DNA of 64,000 bases, from the NCBI GenBank assembly GCA_009823505.1, contig VZQC01013302.1, positions 1,839,933 to 1,903,932 of the forward strand, given 5' to 3'. Made by a program: the position numbers and the translations under genes. Under the pieces are notes generated by a model. That model did not search any database. It was not told where the DNA came from and was given only the letters and a program-made list of their open reading frames with translations. Position 1 is the stretch's first letter. Every line of letters starts with the position of its first letter. The stretch is from Rhizomys pruinosus (taxonomy: Eukaryota; Chordata; Mammalia; Rodentia; Spalacidae). Shown piece by piece: positions 47,727 through 58,329 of the stretch.

Positions 47727-49129
47727 TTTTATTGATGTTTTGTGTATTTCAGACATTATTTTTTGGTTCAGTTCAGGCATATTCCCCTTTCCCTTCCCCC
47801 TCCCACCCCACCCCAGATCATGCATTCTGCCATAACTGTCCTGCATCTTTCTCTCAGTCTTTTTTTTTATGCTTAGGAATTCACATTTTCCTCCATTAAT
47901 TTTATATTACTCTAAAATATGGATACATACTCTCCACCCATATACAGTAATTACAGAGTCTGAAAATAATTGGTGGGTGGATTCTAGAGCCTGTTGNNNN
48001 NNNNNNNNNNNNNNNNNNNNNNNNNNNNNNNNNNNNNNNNNNNNNNNNNNNNNNNNNNNNNNNNNNNNNNNNNNNNNNNNNNNNNNNNNNNNNNNNNNNN
48101 NNNNNNNNNNNNNNNNNNNNNNNNNNNNNNNNNNNNNNNNNNNNNNNNNNNNNNNNNNNNNNNNNNNNNNNNNNNNNNNNNNNNNNNNNNNNNNNNNNNN
48201 NNNNNNNNNNNNNNNNNNNNNNNNNNNNNNNNNNNNNNNNNNNNNNNNNNNNNNNNNNNNNNNNNNNNNNNNNNNNNNNNNNNNNNNNNNNNNNNNNNNN
48301 NNNNNNNNNNNNNNNNNNNNNNNNNNNNNNNNNNNNNNNNNNNNNNNNNNNNNNNNNNNNNNNNNNNNNNNNNNNNNNNNNNNNNNNNNNNNNNNNNNNN
48401 NNNNNNNNNNNNNNNNNNNNNNNNNNNNNNNNNNNNNNNNNNNNNNNNNNNNNNNNNNNNNNNNNNNNNNNNNNNNNNNNNNNNNNNNNNNNNNNNNNNN
48501 NNNNNNNNNNNNNNNNNNNNNNNNNNNNNNNNNNNNNNNNNNNNNNNNNNNNNNNNNNNNNNNNNNNNNNNNNNNNNNNNNNNNNNNNNNNNNNNNNNNN
48601 NNNNNNNNNNNNNNNNNNNNNNNNNNNNNNNNNNNNNNNNNNNNNNNNNNNNNNAAAAAAAAAAAAAAAAAAAAAAAACACAAAGAAGGAAGAAGACAAA
48701 TAACCTACTCAAAAGATGAAGTAAAGAGTTGAACAGACACTTCACCAGTGAGGAACTGAAGATGGCTGAGAAACATCTTAAAAAGTGTTCAACATCATTA
48801 ATAATTAAGGAAATGCAAATTAAAACCACTCTCAGATATCATCTCACTCCAATACGGCTAGCTAAGATCAAGAAAACAAAAGACAACAGATGCTGGAGAA
48901 GTTGTGGGGAAAGGGGAACACTTATCCACTGCTGGTGGGAATGTAAGCTTGTACAACTACTATGGAAAGCTGTGTGGAGAGCCCTTAAAAGACTCAGAAT
49001 GAGCCTACCACCTGACCCAGTCATACCACTCCTGGGTATCTACCCCAAAGACTCATCCTACTGCAAAGATACATGCACATCCATGTTTATTGCAGCTCTC
49101 TTCACAATAGTGAAGAGCTGGAACTAACC
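47727..49129 (-). mobile_element. L1 insertion with inverted 5' segment (twin-primed), split by gap
   Basis: The left part, 47727-47996, is the reversed L1 3'UTR, parallel to 23762 onwards. The right part, 48655-49129, is L1 ORF2 in plus orientation, with a frame containing GERGTLIHCWWECKLVQLLW. A 15-bp TSD CAAGGTCTATTTCTT at 47712-47726 and 49130-49144 encloses both halves. The halves are therefore one insertion with an inverted 5' segment, not two elements. The truncated ORF2 is not functional. Confidence 0.88.
47997..48654. other. Assembly gap (N run)
   Basis: 658 undetermined bases. Open frames reported across it are artefacts. Confidence 1.
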
Positions 49130-49183
49130 CAAGGTCTATTTCTTACAAACTTACTTGCCAGTTACATTTTAAAACTTCTAAAT

Positions 49184-49387
49184 ACTTGGCTGTGGATAAA
49201 GCTCATTGGTAGATTGTTTGCCTGGCATTCATGAAGCCTTAGGAGTGAGCCACAATACCACATAAACTGGTCATTATGTTGTACCCTGGAATCCTAGCAC
49301 ATAGGCAAGGAGACAGGAGGATCATCAGTTCAAAGTTATCTTTGTTTACATATCAAGTTGGAGGACATGAGAGTCCATTTCAAAAAC
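49184..49387 (+). mobile_element. ID/B4-type composite SINE
   Basis: ID-like head (GGCTGTGGATAAAGCTCATT, GGTAGATTG, CCTGGCATTCATGAAG), then a B1-like half (AATCCTAGCACATAGGC ... CAAAGTTATC). Confidence 0.65.
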
Positions 49388-49464
49388 AATCTCCAAACCA
49401 CCCAAAATAATTTTTAAGTACTTTGTCAGTTTGATAGAAAATAGAACATTTAACTGTTTAAATT

Positions 49465-49597
49465 TTTGAGGGGGTCTTTTTGAGACATGGTCTCCCTGTA
49501 GTTCCAGCTGTCCTGGAACTCTCTGTGTAGATCAGGGTGGCTTTGAACTCACAGAGATCCACGTGCCTCTGCCTCCCAAGTGTTAGGACTAAAGGCC
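49465..49597 (-). mobile_element. B1 SINE
   Basis: Reversed B1 (TTTTTGAGACATGGTCTCCC ... AAGTGTTAGGACTAAAGG), with its outermost head bases missing. Confidence 0.88.
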
Positions 49598-49904
49598 CCT
49601 TTAATTTTAATTTGCAATAATTAATGACCAATTTTTCATATTTTATTCTGTAAATTACTTGTTATTAATCTCTGCTTATTTTTTATATTATAGCTTTTAA
49701 AGTTATTGTTATCTAAAATATTTTTGGCTCTCTTCTTTAGTATGGAAATTATAGTCTTTCTTATTAAAATAATTTTATTAGAGACATAATTATATATATA
49801 TATATTACTATATAAGGATTTTGTGTGAGGTGCACAAAAACTCATTTTTTCTAAATGACCAGCTGGCTATGTTTAAATTGTTTCTTACGTTTAATCTATT
49901 GCTT

Positions 49905-50157
49905 TTTAAAAATTTTTTTTATTAATTTTATTTATTTCTGTATGTGTATGAATGTACTGTCTGCATGCAACTTTGTGCACCTGTGTAGTGCAATGCCGCG
50001 GAGGTCAGAAGAGGGTGTCGGATTCCCCTGGAACTGGAGTTCTCCTGGAATTGGAGTTTCAGACGGCTCTCGGCCGCCATGTGGGTGCTGGGGATCGAAC
50101 CCGGGTCCTCTGCGAGAGCGTTGGAACTCCTAACCGCTAGGCCATCTCTCCAGCCCC
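49905..50157 (-). mobile_element. Young B2-type SINE with TSD
   Basis: Reversed, GC-rich, with the internal duplication. The 12-bp TSD AATCTATTGCTT is at 49893-49904 and 50158-50169. Confidence 0.95.
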
Positions 50158-50209
50158 AATCTATTGCTTGTATCCACTGAGTTGAGATACCATATTTATA
50201 ACATGAAAG

Positions 50210-50436
50210 TTAAAAAAAATTATTATTTTTATTTTATGTTCACGAGTCCATTGCCTGCATGTTTGTAGGTGCACCCATATTGTGCAATGCCCAAAGAGGT
50301 CAAAAGAGGACATCAGATCCCCTGGAAGTGGAATTATGAATAGTTGTTAGCTGCCATGTTGGTGCTTGGAAGCAAATCTGGGTCCTCTGAAAGAGCAGAT
50401 GGTGCTCTTAACTTCTGAGCCATCTTTCCAGCCCCC
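50210..50436 (-). mobile_element. B2-type SINE, older subfamily
   Basis: Diverged reversed B2 ending in CCATCTTTCCAGCCCC, 50 bases from the previous B2. A short AACATGAA repeat flanks it. Confidence 0.88.
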
Positions 50437-50595
50437 AACATGAACCATCTGTATAATTAATGGATGCCTATCTTGCTTTTGTCTAGTTTTTCCTGTGCCA
50501 GTTACTTATAGTTTTAATCATTGTAACTTGTAATCAATCTTCCTGGCCAGTGGGACAAATGTCCTCTTAATGTGTCTTTCCAAAATTCCTTTTTC

Positions 50596-50812
50596 TGACT
50601 GGGGAGATGGCTCAGCAGTTAGGAGCATTGGCTGCTGTTGCAGAGGACCTGGATTTGATTTTCAGTACCCACATGAGAGCTAACAATAGACCACAGTTCC
50701 AGTTCTAGGGGAATTCAGTGGCCTCTTCTGACCTCCATGGGCATTGGATGACAAGGGTACACTTACACACATGTAAACAATACACTCATACACATAAAAT
50801 AAAAAAGTAATA
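50596..50812 (+). mobile_element. B2-type SINE
   Basis: Sense B2 (CTGGGGAGATGGCTCAGCAG ... TTCTGACCTCCATGGGC), flanked by near-identical AAATTCCTTTTTC-type repeats. Confidence 0.88.
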
Positions 50813-50862
50813 AAAATTTCCTTTTTCATTCTTATGAGTTTATAATTTATTCCTTCTTTATT

Positions 50863-51104
50863 TCATCTATCATCTATCTATCTATCTATCTATCATCTAT
50901 CTATCTATCTAATATATCATCTATCTATCATCTTTCTAATCTGTCATCTAACTCATCTATGTATCTGTGTATGTATCTATTTATCTATCTATGCATCTAT
51001 TATCTATCTACTATCTATCATCTATCTACTATCTATCTATCTATCAATCATCTATCTATCTATCATCTATCTCTGTCTACATATCTACCTATCTGCTATC
51101 TGTT
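50863..51104. repeat. (ATCT)n imperfect tetranucleotide tract
   Basis: About 240 bases of ATCT/ATC units with interruptions. Confidence 0.95.
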
Positions 51105-51107
51105 TAT

Positions 51108-51228
51108 CTTTTTGAGATAGAGTCTTGAATGCAATAGGAAGAAAATACTGGCGTCAGACTCATAGAGGTCCACTAGCCTCTGCCTCCTGAGTGCTGGAAT
51201 TAAAGAGTGTGCTACTATGTCTGGGTAT
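51108..51228 (-). mobile_element. B1-like SINE, damaged
   Basis: Reversed B1 remnants directly after the ATCT tract (TTTTTGAGATAGAGTCTTGA ... TGAGTGCTGGAATTAAAG). Confidence 0.68.
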
Positions 51229-51229
51229 T

Positions 51230-51452
51230 TAAAACATTTAAAAATTACAATCTATTTTTTGTGTATAAATGTTTTGCCTAAATATATGTGTGTGTACCAT
51301 GTGCATACTTGGTGCCCTTCCTCAGAAATCAGAAGAGGGGATTGGATCCTCTGGAACTGGAGTTATAGAGGGTTGTGAGCTACCAAGTAGGCTCTTGGGA
51401 CTGAACCCAGGTTCTCTGCAAGAGCAACAAGTGCTCTTAACTGCTAAAGCCC
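51230..51452 (-). mobile_element. Old B2-type SINE
   Basis: Reversed B2 (GGAACTGGAGTTATAGAGGG ... GAACCCAGGTTCTCTGCA). Confidence 0.85.
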
Positions 51453-51460
51453 CCTTTAAT

Positions 51461-51640
51461 TTTTTTTAGATTTACTTTAAAATTTATTTTGTGACTTGTG
51501 TGCATATTTGGGTGTAGGCCTACTGTGTGTACATGTGGAGGTTAGAGGACAACTTGGCGTCATCAGTTCTCGAAGCAGGTTGCCAACACAGGTTGGTAAC
51601 AAGGAACTTTACATGCTGATCCATCGTGCACACCCAAAGA
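51461..51640 (-). mobile_element. B3-like SINE fragment
   Basis: Reversed B3-type body (GTACATGTGGAGGTTAGAGG, then ACAACTTGGCGTCATCAG). Confidence 0.65.
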
Positions 51641-51912
51641 ATTTATTCCTCCTTATTAATTTAGCAATAAGTTAGGCAAATCCTATAACTCAAATTACTT
51701 ATGTAAGGAGTTTAAGTAGCAGGGTATTAAATTTGAAAATTATCTTGTATAAAATGCAACTGTATTGAATTTTCTTTCTAAGAATCTGGCATGTTATATG
51801 TTTTAGTCATGCAGTCTTTTTATGTCTTTTAGTAAACTTGAATAGTTTTCTTTGAAGGCATTCTGCATGGTTCTTCTTTGGCTTATGTTTAGGAACAATA
51901 TAGTTTCATTTT

Positions 51913-52306
51913 TTTTTCCAAAGCTAATTTTTATTGAAGGTTTGTGCATTTCATACAAAATTTCCCAATCAAATCTAATCCCATTCCCCCTTCCTTGCCC
52001 TCCACCCCCATTCCACCAGAGTTCATGCATTCTGCAAAACATGTTTTTCATCTTTTTCTCAGTCTCTTTTAAAATTTTTGATGCAAAAGTTTACTGTTTT
52101 GGGCAGAAGTTCACCGTTTCAGTCAGTTCTTTGACTTTTTTTTTTCTTTTTTTTGTTGTTCCTTCCTTCCAATTTGCATTGGAATACTCCAAAACATGCA
52201 TATATGCATGCCACACATATATCAAGATTATGAAATCATAGTTTTAGCATCTTCAGCTTGTGATTACTTTTTTATTGTTTTTTTATTAGGCTGAAAGATG
52301 TCATAA
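51913..52306 (-). mobile_element. Short L1 3'UTR insertion with TSD
   Basis: 394-base reversed L1 3' end. The TSD GAACAATATAGTTTCATTTT at 51893-51912 is repeated with a one-base deletion at 52307-52325. The sequence closely parallels 34731-35200. Confidence 0.82.
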
Positions 52307-52479
52307 GAACAATATGTTTCATTTTAAGAGGATTGTGAATAGGACCATTCCCTTTAACTGTGAAAATGAGTTTTGCTGATATATCATACTTGATTTTATA
52401 AGTTAATCACTCCCTACACTTTGTTACTACTCCCAAAGGTTTTTATGTGGTTCTTTTGTCTTTTGGATAATGGTAGGTA

Positions 52480-53560
52480 TCATTTTCAAATCCTGATAAT
52501 TTTCTTTCTTGCTTTCTTACATTTATCTCTCTTCTTTCTTTTTCTTGACTCATTGTATTGACTAAGAACTTGACAGCAAATGTCACATAAAAGAAGTGAC
52601 AGAAAATATCCCTGTTTTATCTCCAACTTTAATAGAAATACCTCTAATTTTTTTCATGATTAAAATGATAACTTCTTTTCTTGTTAGGTTGAATCACATT
52701 AAGGAAGGTCATAATGTGGAGATGGATAAGTTATATTTAATGTTTTATTATCTATAGAAATAAAAAGTAGTTTTAATGCATTGGTCTGTCAAAACAATTC
52801 AACCCAGCCCTGAACTAGATTTCCCAATGTGAGCCATCCTTGTTTTCCTGGAATAAAGTCAGCTTGGTCATGTTGTCATATGCTTTCAATTTAATGCTAG
52901 ATTTCACTCTGTAGTGTTTTTAGAATTTGTTTTGTTCTCTCAAGTGGGATTATTTTATAGTTAGTGAGTATGTGGGTGGGTACATAGCAGCAGACAAATT
53001 GGATTGGATTTTAAAAATAAACCTTCATAAAATTAATAGTGAAACCTTCTCATTCATACTCTGTGAGGGTTTGATATGGGAATTTTCCATCATCTGAATT
53101 GTTTTGATGTAGTCTTGGTTTAAAGAGAACTCTAATAGCAATCTCCTGTATGAAGTTATGATATCAAGCTGGTTATTTACTATTCCAGTCCTGACTTTCA
53201 TGATTTTGTCTCCTTTTTCTACCAAGTTTAGAGCAAATGTGCTAAAATTCCAAAGTTTCTGTTTCTTTTCTTTTTTTTACTTTCTTCTGATTTATTCAAC
53301 ATTGACATTTTATTTTGTGAAATTTATCAACTTTCCAAAATAGAATAAACAAAAAGCAGATATTAAAAGTAGTAAAGTTTATAGAATCTCTGAACCTTTT
53401 TAATGTTAGTCAGTGTTTATGAAACTGATATCTTTTGCAAATACTAAGTGAAGGCTAATTTTCCTGTTGGTCATAAGTATCCTAGAGGTTTGCCTTAGGA
53501 GTATTTTATAATTTTTTGTAAAAATTAGCTATTTTTTAGTCTGTTAAACAAAGTATTTTT
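52480..53560 (-). mobile_element. Old L1 ORF2 fragment
   Basis: The complement shows the L1 reverse transcriptase region pattern (TATCCCTGTTTTATCTCCAA, CCATCCTTGTTTTCCTGGAA, TATGCTTTCAATTTAATGC). All frames are interrupted. Confidence 0.65.
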
Positions 53561-53812
53561 TTTACTGGGAGGCTTTTAATTTCTAAAAGCACACCGAGCT
53601 AGAACACACATTGAATAGTTGCTATTTGTGGGTGCTTTGGGTGGTAAAGCACAGCTTCATTTTGCATGTTGCACATATGAGATGATCCCAGGGTGCAGTG
53701 TTACCAGGACACTTGTTATCTGATTCTCACAGGCTTCACAAATCCTCCTGTTATTCTCTCCAGCTTTTCTAAACTTCGTTTTATCTGGAAAATGTGAGCT
53801 TTTTCTTTTTTT
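53561..53812. other. Short unassigned stretch
   Basis: Nothing recognised. Confidence 0.4.
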
Positions 53813-54251
53813 TCCCCTGTAGACATTTTTAAATTATAAGGGCTGTATAAGTTCATTTTCATGAGAGTTTATAATGCACTTTGAGCATATTTCTTCTCAT
53901 CCCCTTTTCCTCTCCCATTTCTCACCTATCCCCCAATTACTCACCTTTGTTTTCCAGACAATTTTGCTTCAACTAGTCAAGTCATCCATACATATGTGAT
54001 TTTTATATATTTACAAGGTCTAGGATCTACAAATGAGAGAAAATATGATACTTTTTTGTCTGAGGCTGACTTAATTAGATTGATATAATTATCTTTAATT
54101 GTATTCTTCTCCCTGAAAACTATGTAACTTCAGTCTTATTTATTGCTGAAAAAATTTGTTAGCTATACAAACTCCATTTGCTTTACCTATTCTTCTATTT
54201 GTGGACACCTAGGTTGGTTTCCTGACAGTATTGTGACTAGGGGCTGCAATA
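53813..54251 (-). mobile_element. L1 3' region, minus orientation
   Basis: Reversed L1: GAGAGTTTATAATGCACTTT, ATCTACAAATGAGAGAAAAT, GTGGACACCTAGGTTGGTTT, GGGCTGCAATAA. It abuts a plus-orientation L1 3'UTR. Confidence 0.72.
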
Positions 54252-54765
54252 ATAGGACTCTCCTCACTCAGGAAATAGAGCCAGCAATCGACAAGAGGCA
54301 TTTCATGAAATTAAAAAGCTTATATTCACAAGTAAATGCAGCTCTCGTCAGTCATCAAAGTAGCTTCTTTTTGCAACAGATGGAGACTATTACAAAGTTC
54401 CACAACTGTCAAGATGCAGAGGATACCGGTCTATGGAACATCTTGCCACAATTGAAACATATAAATGCAACCACTAAACTTAAGGCTCAGGGAACCTTGA
54501 GGAGAGGGTGGTGGAAAGATTCTAAGAGCCAGAAGAGGAGGTCTCCTGTTGCTTCACTATATAGTCTAGACATGACAGGGAAGCTGCACTCATGAATCTC
54601 AGCAATATGGTTGCCTAAATGAAGCCTGCATAATGACAACACAAACTGACCTGTCGGTGTTGATGATGGAAATCTCACCAGGTTCCATTACTAGATGAAG
54701 ATCTATCAGCAACCAATGGCTGCAGAAGAAGGGAGAATCATTTACTTGAGGGATGAGCTGCTTCT

Positions 54766-54914
54766 TTTTTTTGTCTTTTTGAGACAGGGTCTCCCTGTAA
54801 CCCCAGCTGTCATGGAACTCACTATGTAGACTAGGTTGGTCTTGAACTCACAGAGATATGCCTGCCTGTGCCTCCCAAGTGCTGGGATTACAGGCGTGCA
54901 GCACCACACCTGGC
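54766..54914 (-). mobile_element. B1 SINE nested in L1 3'UTR
   Basis: Full reversed B1. The flanks GGGATGAGCTGCTTCTT and GGGATGAACTTCTT are imperfect TSD copies. Confidence 0.9.
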
Positions 54915-55094
54915 TGGGATGAACTTCTTAACGGGTTATCTAATTCCAAGTGATCAGCCATAACCACATGTTTACATGAGCACCACAAAATGGACTCAGT
55001 ATATTATATGTATATGTAACAAGAATCAAAGAAGAGGTCATGAATTTGAGAGGAAGTGGTGGGACATGTGAGGAGTTGATGGGAAGAGAGGGCA

Positions 55095-55362
55095 GGGTCT
55101 GAATGATATAAATACAGTAGTGATATAAATACAGTAGCAGGAGTGATAGAAATACAGTAGTGATATAAATACAGTAGCAAGAGTGATAGAAATAAGGTAG
55201 TGATATAAATATAGTAGCAAGAGTGATAGAAATACAGTAGTGATATAAATACAGTAGCAAGAGTGATAGAAATACATAGTGATAGAAATACAGTAGTGAT
55301 AGAAATACAGTAGCAAGAGTGATAGAAATACAGTAGCAGAAGTGATAGAAATACAGTTGCCT
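55095..55362. repeat. Minisatellite of GTGATAnAAATACAGTAG units
   Basis: More than a dozen 16-23-base units of two alternating types (GTGATATAAATACAGTAG and CAAGAGTGATAGAAATACAG followed by TAG). It begins exactly at the L1 3'UTR motif AATGATATAAATACAGTAG. Confidence 0.93.
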
Positions 55363-55390
55363 AAAAAGAAAAAATAAACAAAAAAACTTC

Positions 55391-55816
55391 TACACGGCAG
55401 AAGAAGCAATCAACTGAAGACAGTGCTACAGAATGGGAGAAAAAATATTTGCTAGCTGTAGATCTGTCAGAGGACTAATATCTAGAATACACAAAGAACT
55501 AAAAAAAAAGCAAATAACTTGGTCAAGAAGTGGGCTAATAGCCAGTCACCAATTACCAAAATTGAAGGACAACTGACCAATAAACACATGAAAAGATGTT
55601 TAATATCTCTAGCCATCAAGAAACCAAATCAGCAAATAACAAAAATATTGAAAATGTAGAGAAAAGAGAACCCTTGTGTATTGCTGGTGGAAATGTAAAC
55701 CAGTTCAGCTGCTGTGGAAATGAGTCTAGTGGCTCCAAACAAAGCAGAGCTAGTCCTACCATATGACCCAGCTGTTACACTCCTCAGTATTTACCCAAGA
55801 ATCCAACTCAGTATCT
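55391..55816 (+). mobile_element. L1 ORF2 C-terminal fragment
   Basis: Sense L1 pattern: GAATGGGAGAAAAAATATTT, GTATTGCTGGTGGAAATGTA, ACCATATGACCCAGC. No intact frame. Confidence 0.82.
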
Positions 55817-55832
55817 AAAAAAGTATTTTCCT

Positions 55833-56070
55833 GGGGCTGGAGCGATGGCCTAGCGGTTAAGAGCGCCGACCGCTCTTGCAGAGGACCCGGGTTCGATCCC
55901 CAGCACCCACATGGCGGCCGAGAGCCGTCTGAAACTCCAATTCCAGGAGAACTCCAGTTCCAGGGGAGTCCGACGCCCTCTTCTGACCTCCGCGGCATTG
56001 CACAACATGGGAGCAAAGACGTGCATGCTGTCAAAACATACACATACGGAAATAAAGAAAATTAAAAAAA
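55833..56070 (+). mobile_element. Young B2-type SINE with perfect TSD
   Basis: GC- and CpG-rich sense copy with the internal duplication and intact-looking Pol III A and B boxes. The 16-bp TSD AAAAAAGTATTTTCCT is at 55817-55832 and 56071-56086. It is probably the best-preserved B2 in the window. Confidence 0.96.
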
Positions 56071-56086
56071 AAAAAAGTATTTTCCT

Positions 56087-56815
56087 GACTGTGATTTCTT
56101 CCCCAGCCTTGCTGACAGTTTGCTGCGACCCTCTCGAGCTGCTCCACTTTTTCCTTGGGACTAAACCCTATGCTTGTGAGACACAGTTTACTTCTGAGGT
56201 TTGCTTAGATAGTTATCATTCTTTTAAAGCATCTTTTCCACTTATACGAAAGGGTTTTTTTATTGGCTTTCACATAGACAAAAGAACTTTGAGATTTTTC
56301 TATTTTAATGAACATTGCAGGATGATTTTATGGCTCTTACAAATGACTTGGCTTTGACCTGCACGATTTCCAGGAAGGAGCGGCATGGACGTTTCAGGCG
56401 TTCCTGAGGAGCCTTTAGGAAGAACGAAAAGAACTCGGTGGGTTCCTTCTGGGGGGCAGACAGGGATGGCTAGCTACTTGCACATCTCTGAAACTCTGGA
56501 AAGTTCCTACTGTGAGGTAGTAATTGTTGATTACCTTGGGCAGTTGAGTAAAAAAGAACTTAGAATATTTCTTTTGTTCTTTGCTATGTAATTAGCTAAC
56601 CCACAAGACTTAAACAGAACATAGATCTGTCTGACTCCTAAATCAATATATTTTCCCACAATATTCCAGCACCTTTTGTAATTAATTTATTGAATAGCTA
56701 TAATTCTTTATTGCATATTTAATGAGAACCTAGCAAAATAATTATTAAAAGCTTGCTTGAATATAATTATTTTAATAAGGTTTTGTTGCTTTAGATTTTC
56801 ACAGAAACACTAATT
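56087..56815. other. Unassigned stretch
   Basis: No exon or repeat recognised. The short frames (for example 56385-56591) have no domain signature. Confidence 0.4.
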
Positions 56816-56818
56816 ATT

Positions 56819-56894
56819 TCCTTCCTTCCTTCCTTCCTTCCTTCCTTCCTTCCTTCCTTCCTTCCTTCCTTCCTTCCTTCCTTCCCTCCCTCCC
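56819..56894. repeat. (CCTT)n tract
   Basis: About 17 units, ending in CCCTCC. Confidence 0.96.
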
Positions 56895-56904
56895 CCTTTC
56901 TTTC

Positions 56905-57118
56905 CTTTTTGGAAAGAAGATCTAGTTCCTAGGGTAATTTCAACTCATTATGTAGCCAAAGATGTCCTTGAACTTCTGATTCTCCTGCCTCAATTCCTGA
57001 GTGCTGAGATTACAGGTGTGCACTGCCATACCTGGTTTATATGGCACAGGGGATGGAATCCAAGGCCTTACACATTTAAGGCAAGCACTTTACCAACTGA
57101 ACTGTCTCTGCAGCCCCA
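56905..57118 (-). mobile_element. ID/B4-type composite SINE
   Basis: Reversed B1-like half (CTTGAACTTCTGATTCTCCT ... GCTGAGATTACAGGTGTGCA), then the ID complement (GGCCTTACACATTTAAGGCA ... CTCTGCAGCCCC). Confidence 0.7.
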
Positions 57119-57129
57119 AATTATTTTCT

Positions 57130-57345
57130 TTTTAAAAAATATTTTAATTATTATTTGCCTCTATCTAGGTAAGTGCACTCCTGCTGTGCAATACTCACAG
57201 AGGTCAGAAGAGAGCCTGGAACTGAAGAACCCTTGGAACTGGAGTAAGAGACTGTTGTTAGACATATGGGTGCTGGGAACAGACCCCAGGTACTTGCAAG
57301 AGCCTTCAGTGCTCTTAAACACTGAGCCATTTCCAGCCGCCCCCT
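57130..57345 (-). mobile_element. Old B2-type SINE
   Basis: Reversed B2 with small deletions (CTTGGAACTGGAGTAAGAGA ... GAGCCATTTCCAGCC). Confidence 0.83.
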
Positions 57346-57605
57346 GATTCTTTTCTTGATTATATCTCTTAGCATCGAAATGATTTTAAATTATTTGGGC
57401 ATTGTCAATTACTTAAAATATTTTTGGAAGTTATAAGCTTTGACTTTAGAAAAAGTTATACCCACAAGAAATTTTATATGCAATTTCCAGGGATTCCTGA
57501 CTTTTCCTGTTGTCTTTCAGTGGACCTCAGGACAGCCCTGTGTTGGAAGATATTTGACAAGTTCTTTTACATAACATCATACTTTTCTTGAGGCATATTG
57601 TTTAA

Positions 57606-57606
<1 letters not shown>

Positions 57607-57638
<32 letters not shown>
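57607..57638. repeat. (TA)n microsatellite
   Basis: About 16 TA units. A (GT)n run follows at about 57704-57725. Confidence 0.93.
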
Positions 57639-57640
<2 letters not shown>

Positions 57641-57725
57641 AGCTTGATAACGAGAAGATATTCTTGGCAGTGAAGAGGAAATAAAACTTATTCAAGATGT
57701 GTGTTGTGTGTGTGTGTGTGTGTGT

Positions 57726-58329
57726 ATACCATCCAATCTGATCTGTCTTTCTGAGACAGTCAAGATGTTTTATCTAGTATAGTTTTTCTCTTTACTCTCT
57801 TTTCTCCAATGTTCCTTATGTGGTCTTTCTTATGGATTTTATTTGCTGAGTTATATTCTAAATGTTTATAAGTCAAACTGTAGATGAATGTGATGTGCTC
57901 ACAGACAGTTCATGATAATTCAATAATTAATTTGTTCATTTGAGTCTTTCAAAAAGAATTTAAAGAGGCTAATCATTGGACACTTGTTTTTCATGGAATG
58001 GAAATATCTAATATTCTATATTCATGCGTTTGGATTTGTAAATCTATTGGGTAGGACTTATAATGAAAGTGTTCTTCAGCTGTTTTTGACAATATGTGTT
58101 TAAGAATAATTGGTTTCAGTGGAAGAAGAATATGTTGATCACCACCGTATCCATTTGTGAGGCAAGCTATATAAATCACGATAGAAACACCATTCTTTAT
58201 TAAAATTTCTTTAACACATTAAAATATTTCAGTGGCTACTGACCATGGTGATTAATATAATTTTGATAACTTGAACAAACCCATTGGTTCACTATTACTC
58301 TATATATCAAGCAACATTATTGATGAATG
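57726..58329. other. Unassigned AT-rich stretch
   Basis: Nothing recognised. Confidence 0.4.

Larger units (their letters stand above)
54252..55375 (+). mobile_element. Lx-type L1 3'UTR with nested B1 and minisatellite
   Basis: Rodent L1 3'UTR blocks in order: TTTTTGCAACAGATGGAGAC, TAAGGCTCAGGGAACC, GACAGGGAAGCTGCACTCAT, CAGCAATATGGTTGCC, TGGACTCAGTATATTATATG, GTCATGAATTTGAGAGG. It ends in the tandem array. A 150-codon frame across it (54143-54595) is chance. Confidence 0.8.

Noticed and set aside
47869..48829. Several long open frames of 240-290 codons
   Set aside because: They run through the N gap and are artefacts.
54143..54595. 150-codon plus-strand open frame
   Set aside because: It crosses the junction of two L1 3' regions and has no recognisable domain.
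55095..55362. Regularly spaced repeats suggesting a CRISPR array
   Set aside because: The units are directly adjacent with no unique spacers, and the DNA is mammalian.
55038..55409. Minus frames with repeated Tyr-His-Tyr-Cys-Ile-Ser-Ile units resembling a repeat protein
   Set aside because: They translate the 55095-55362 minisatellite and have no start context or conservation argument.
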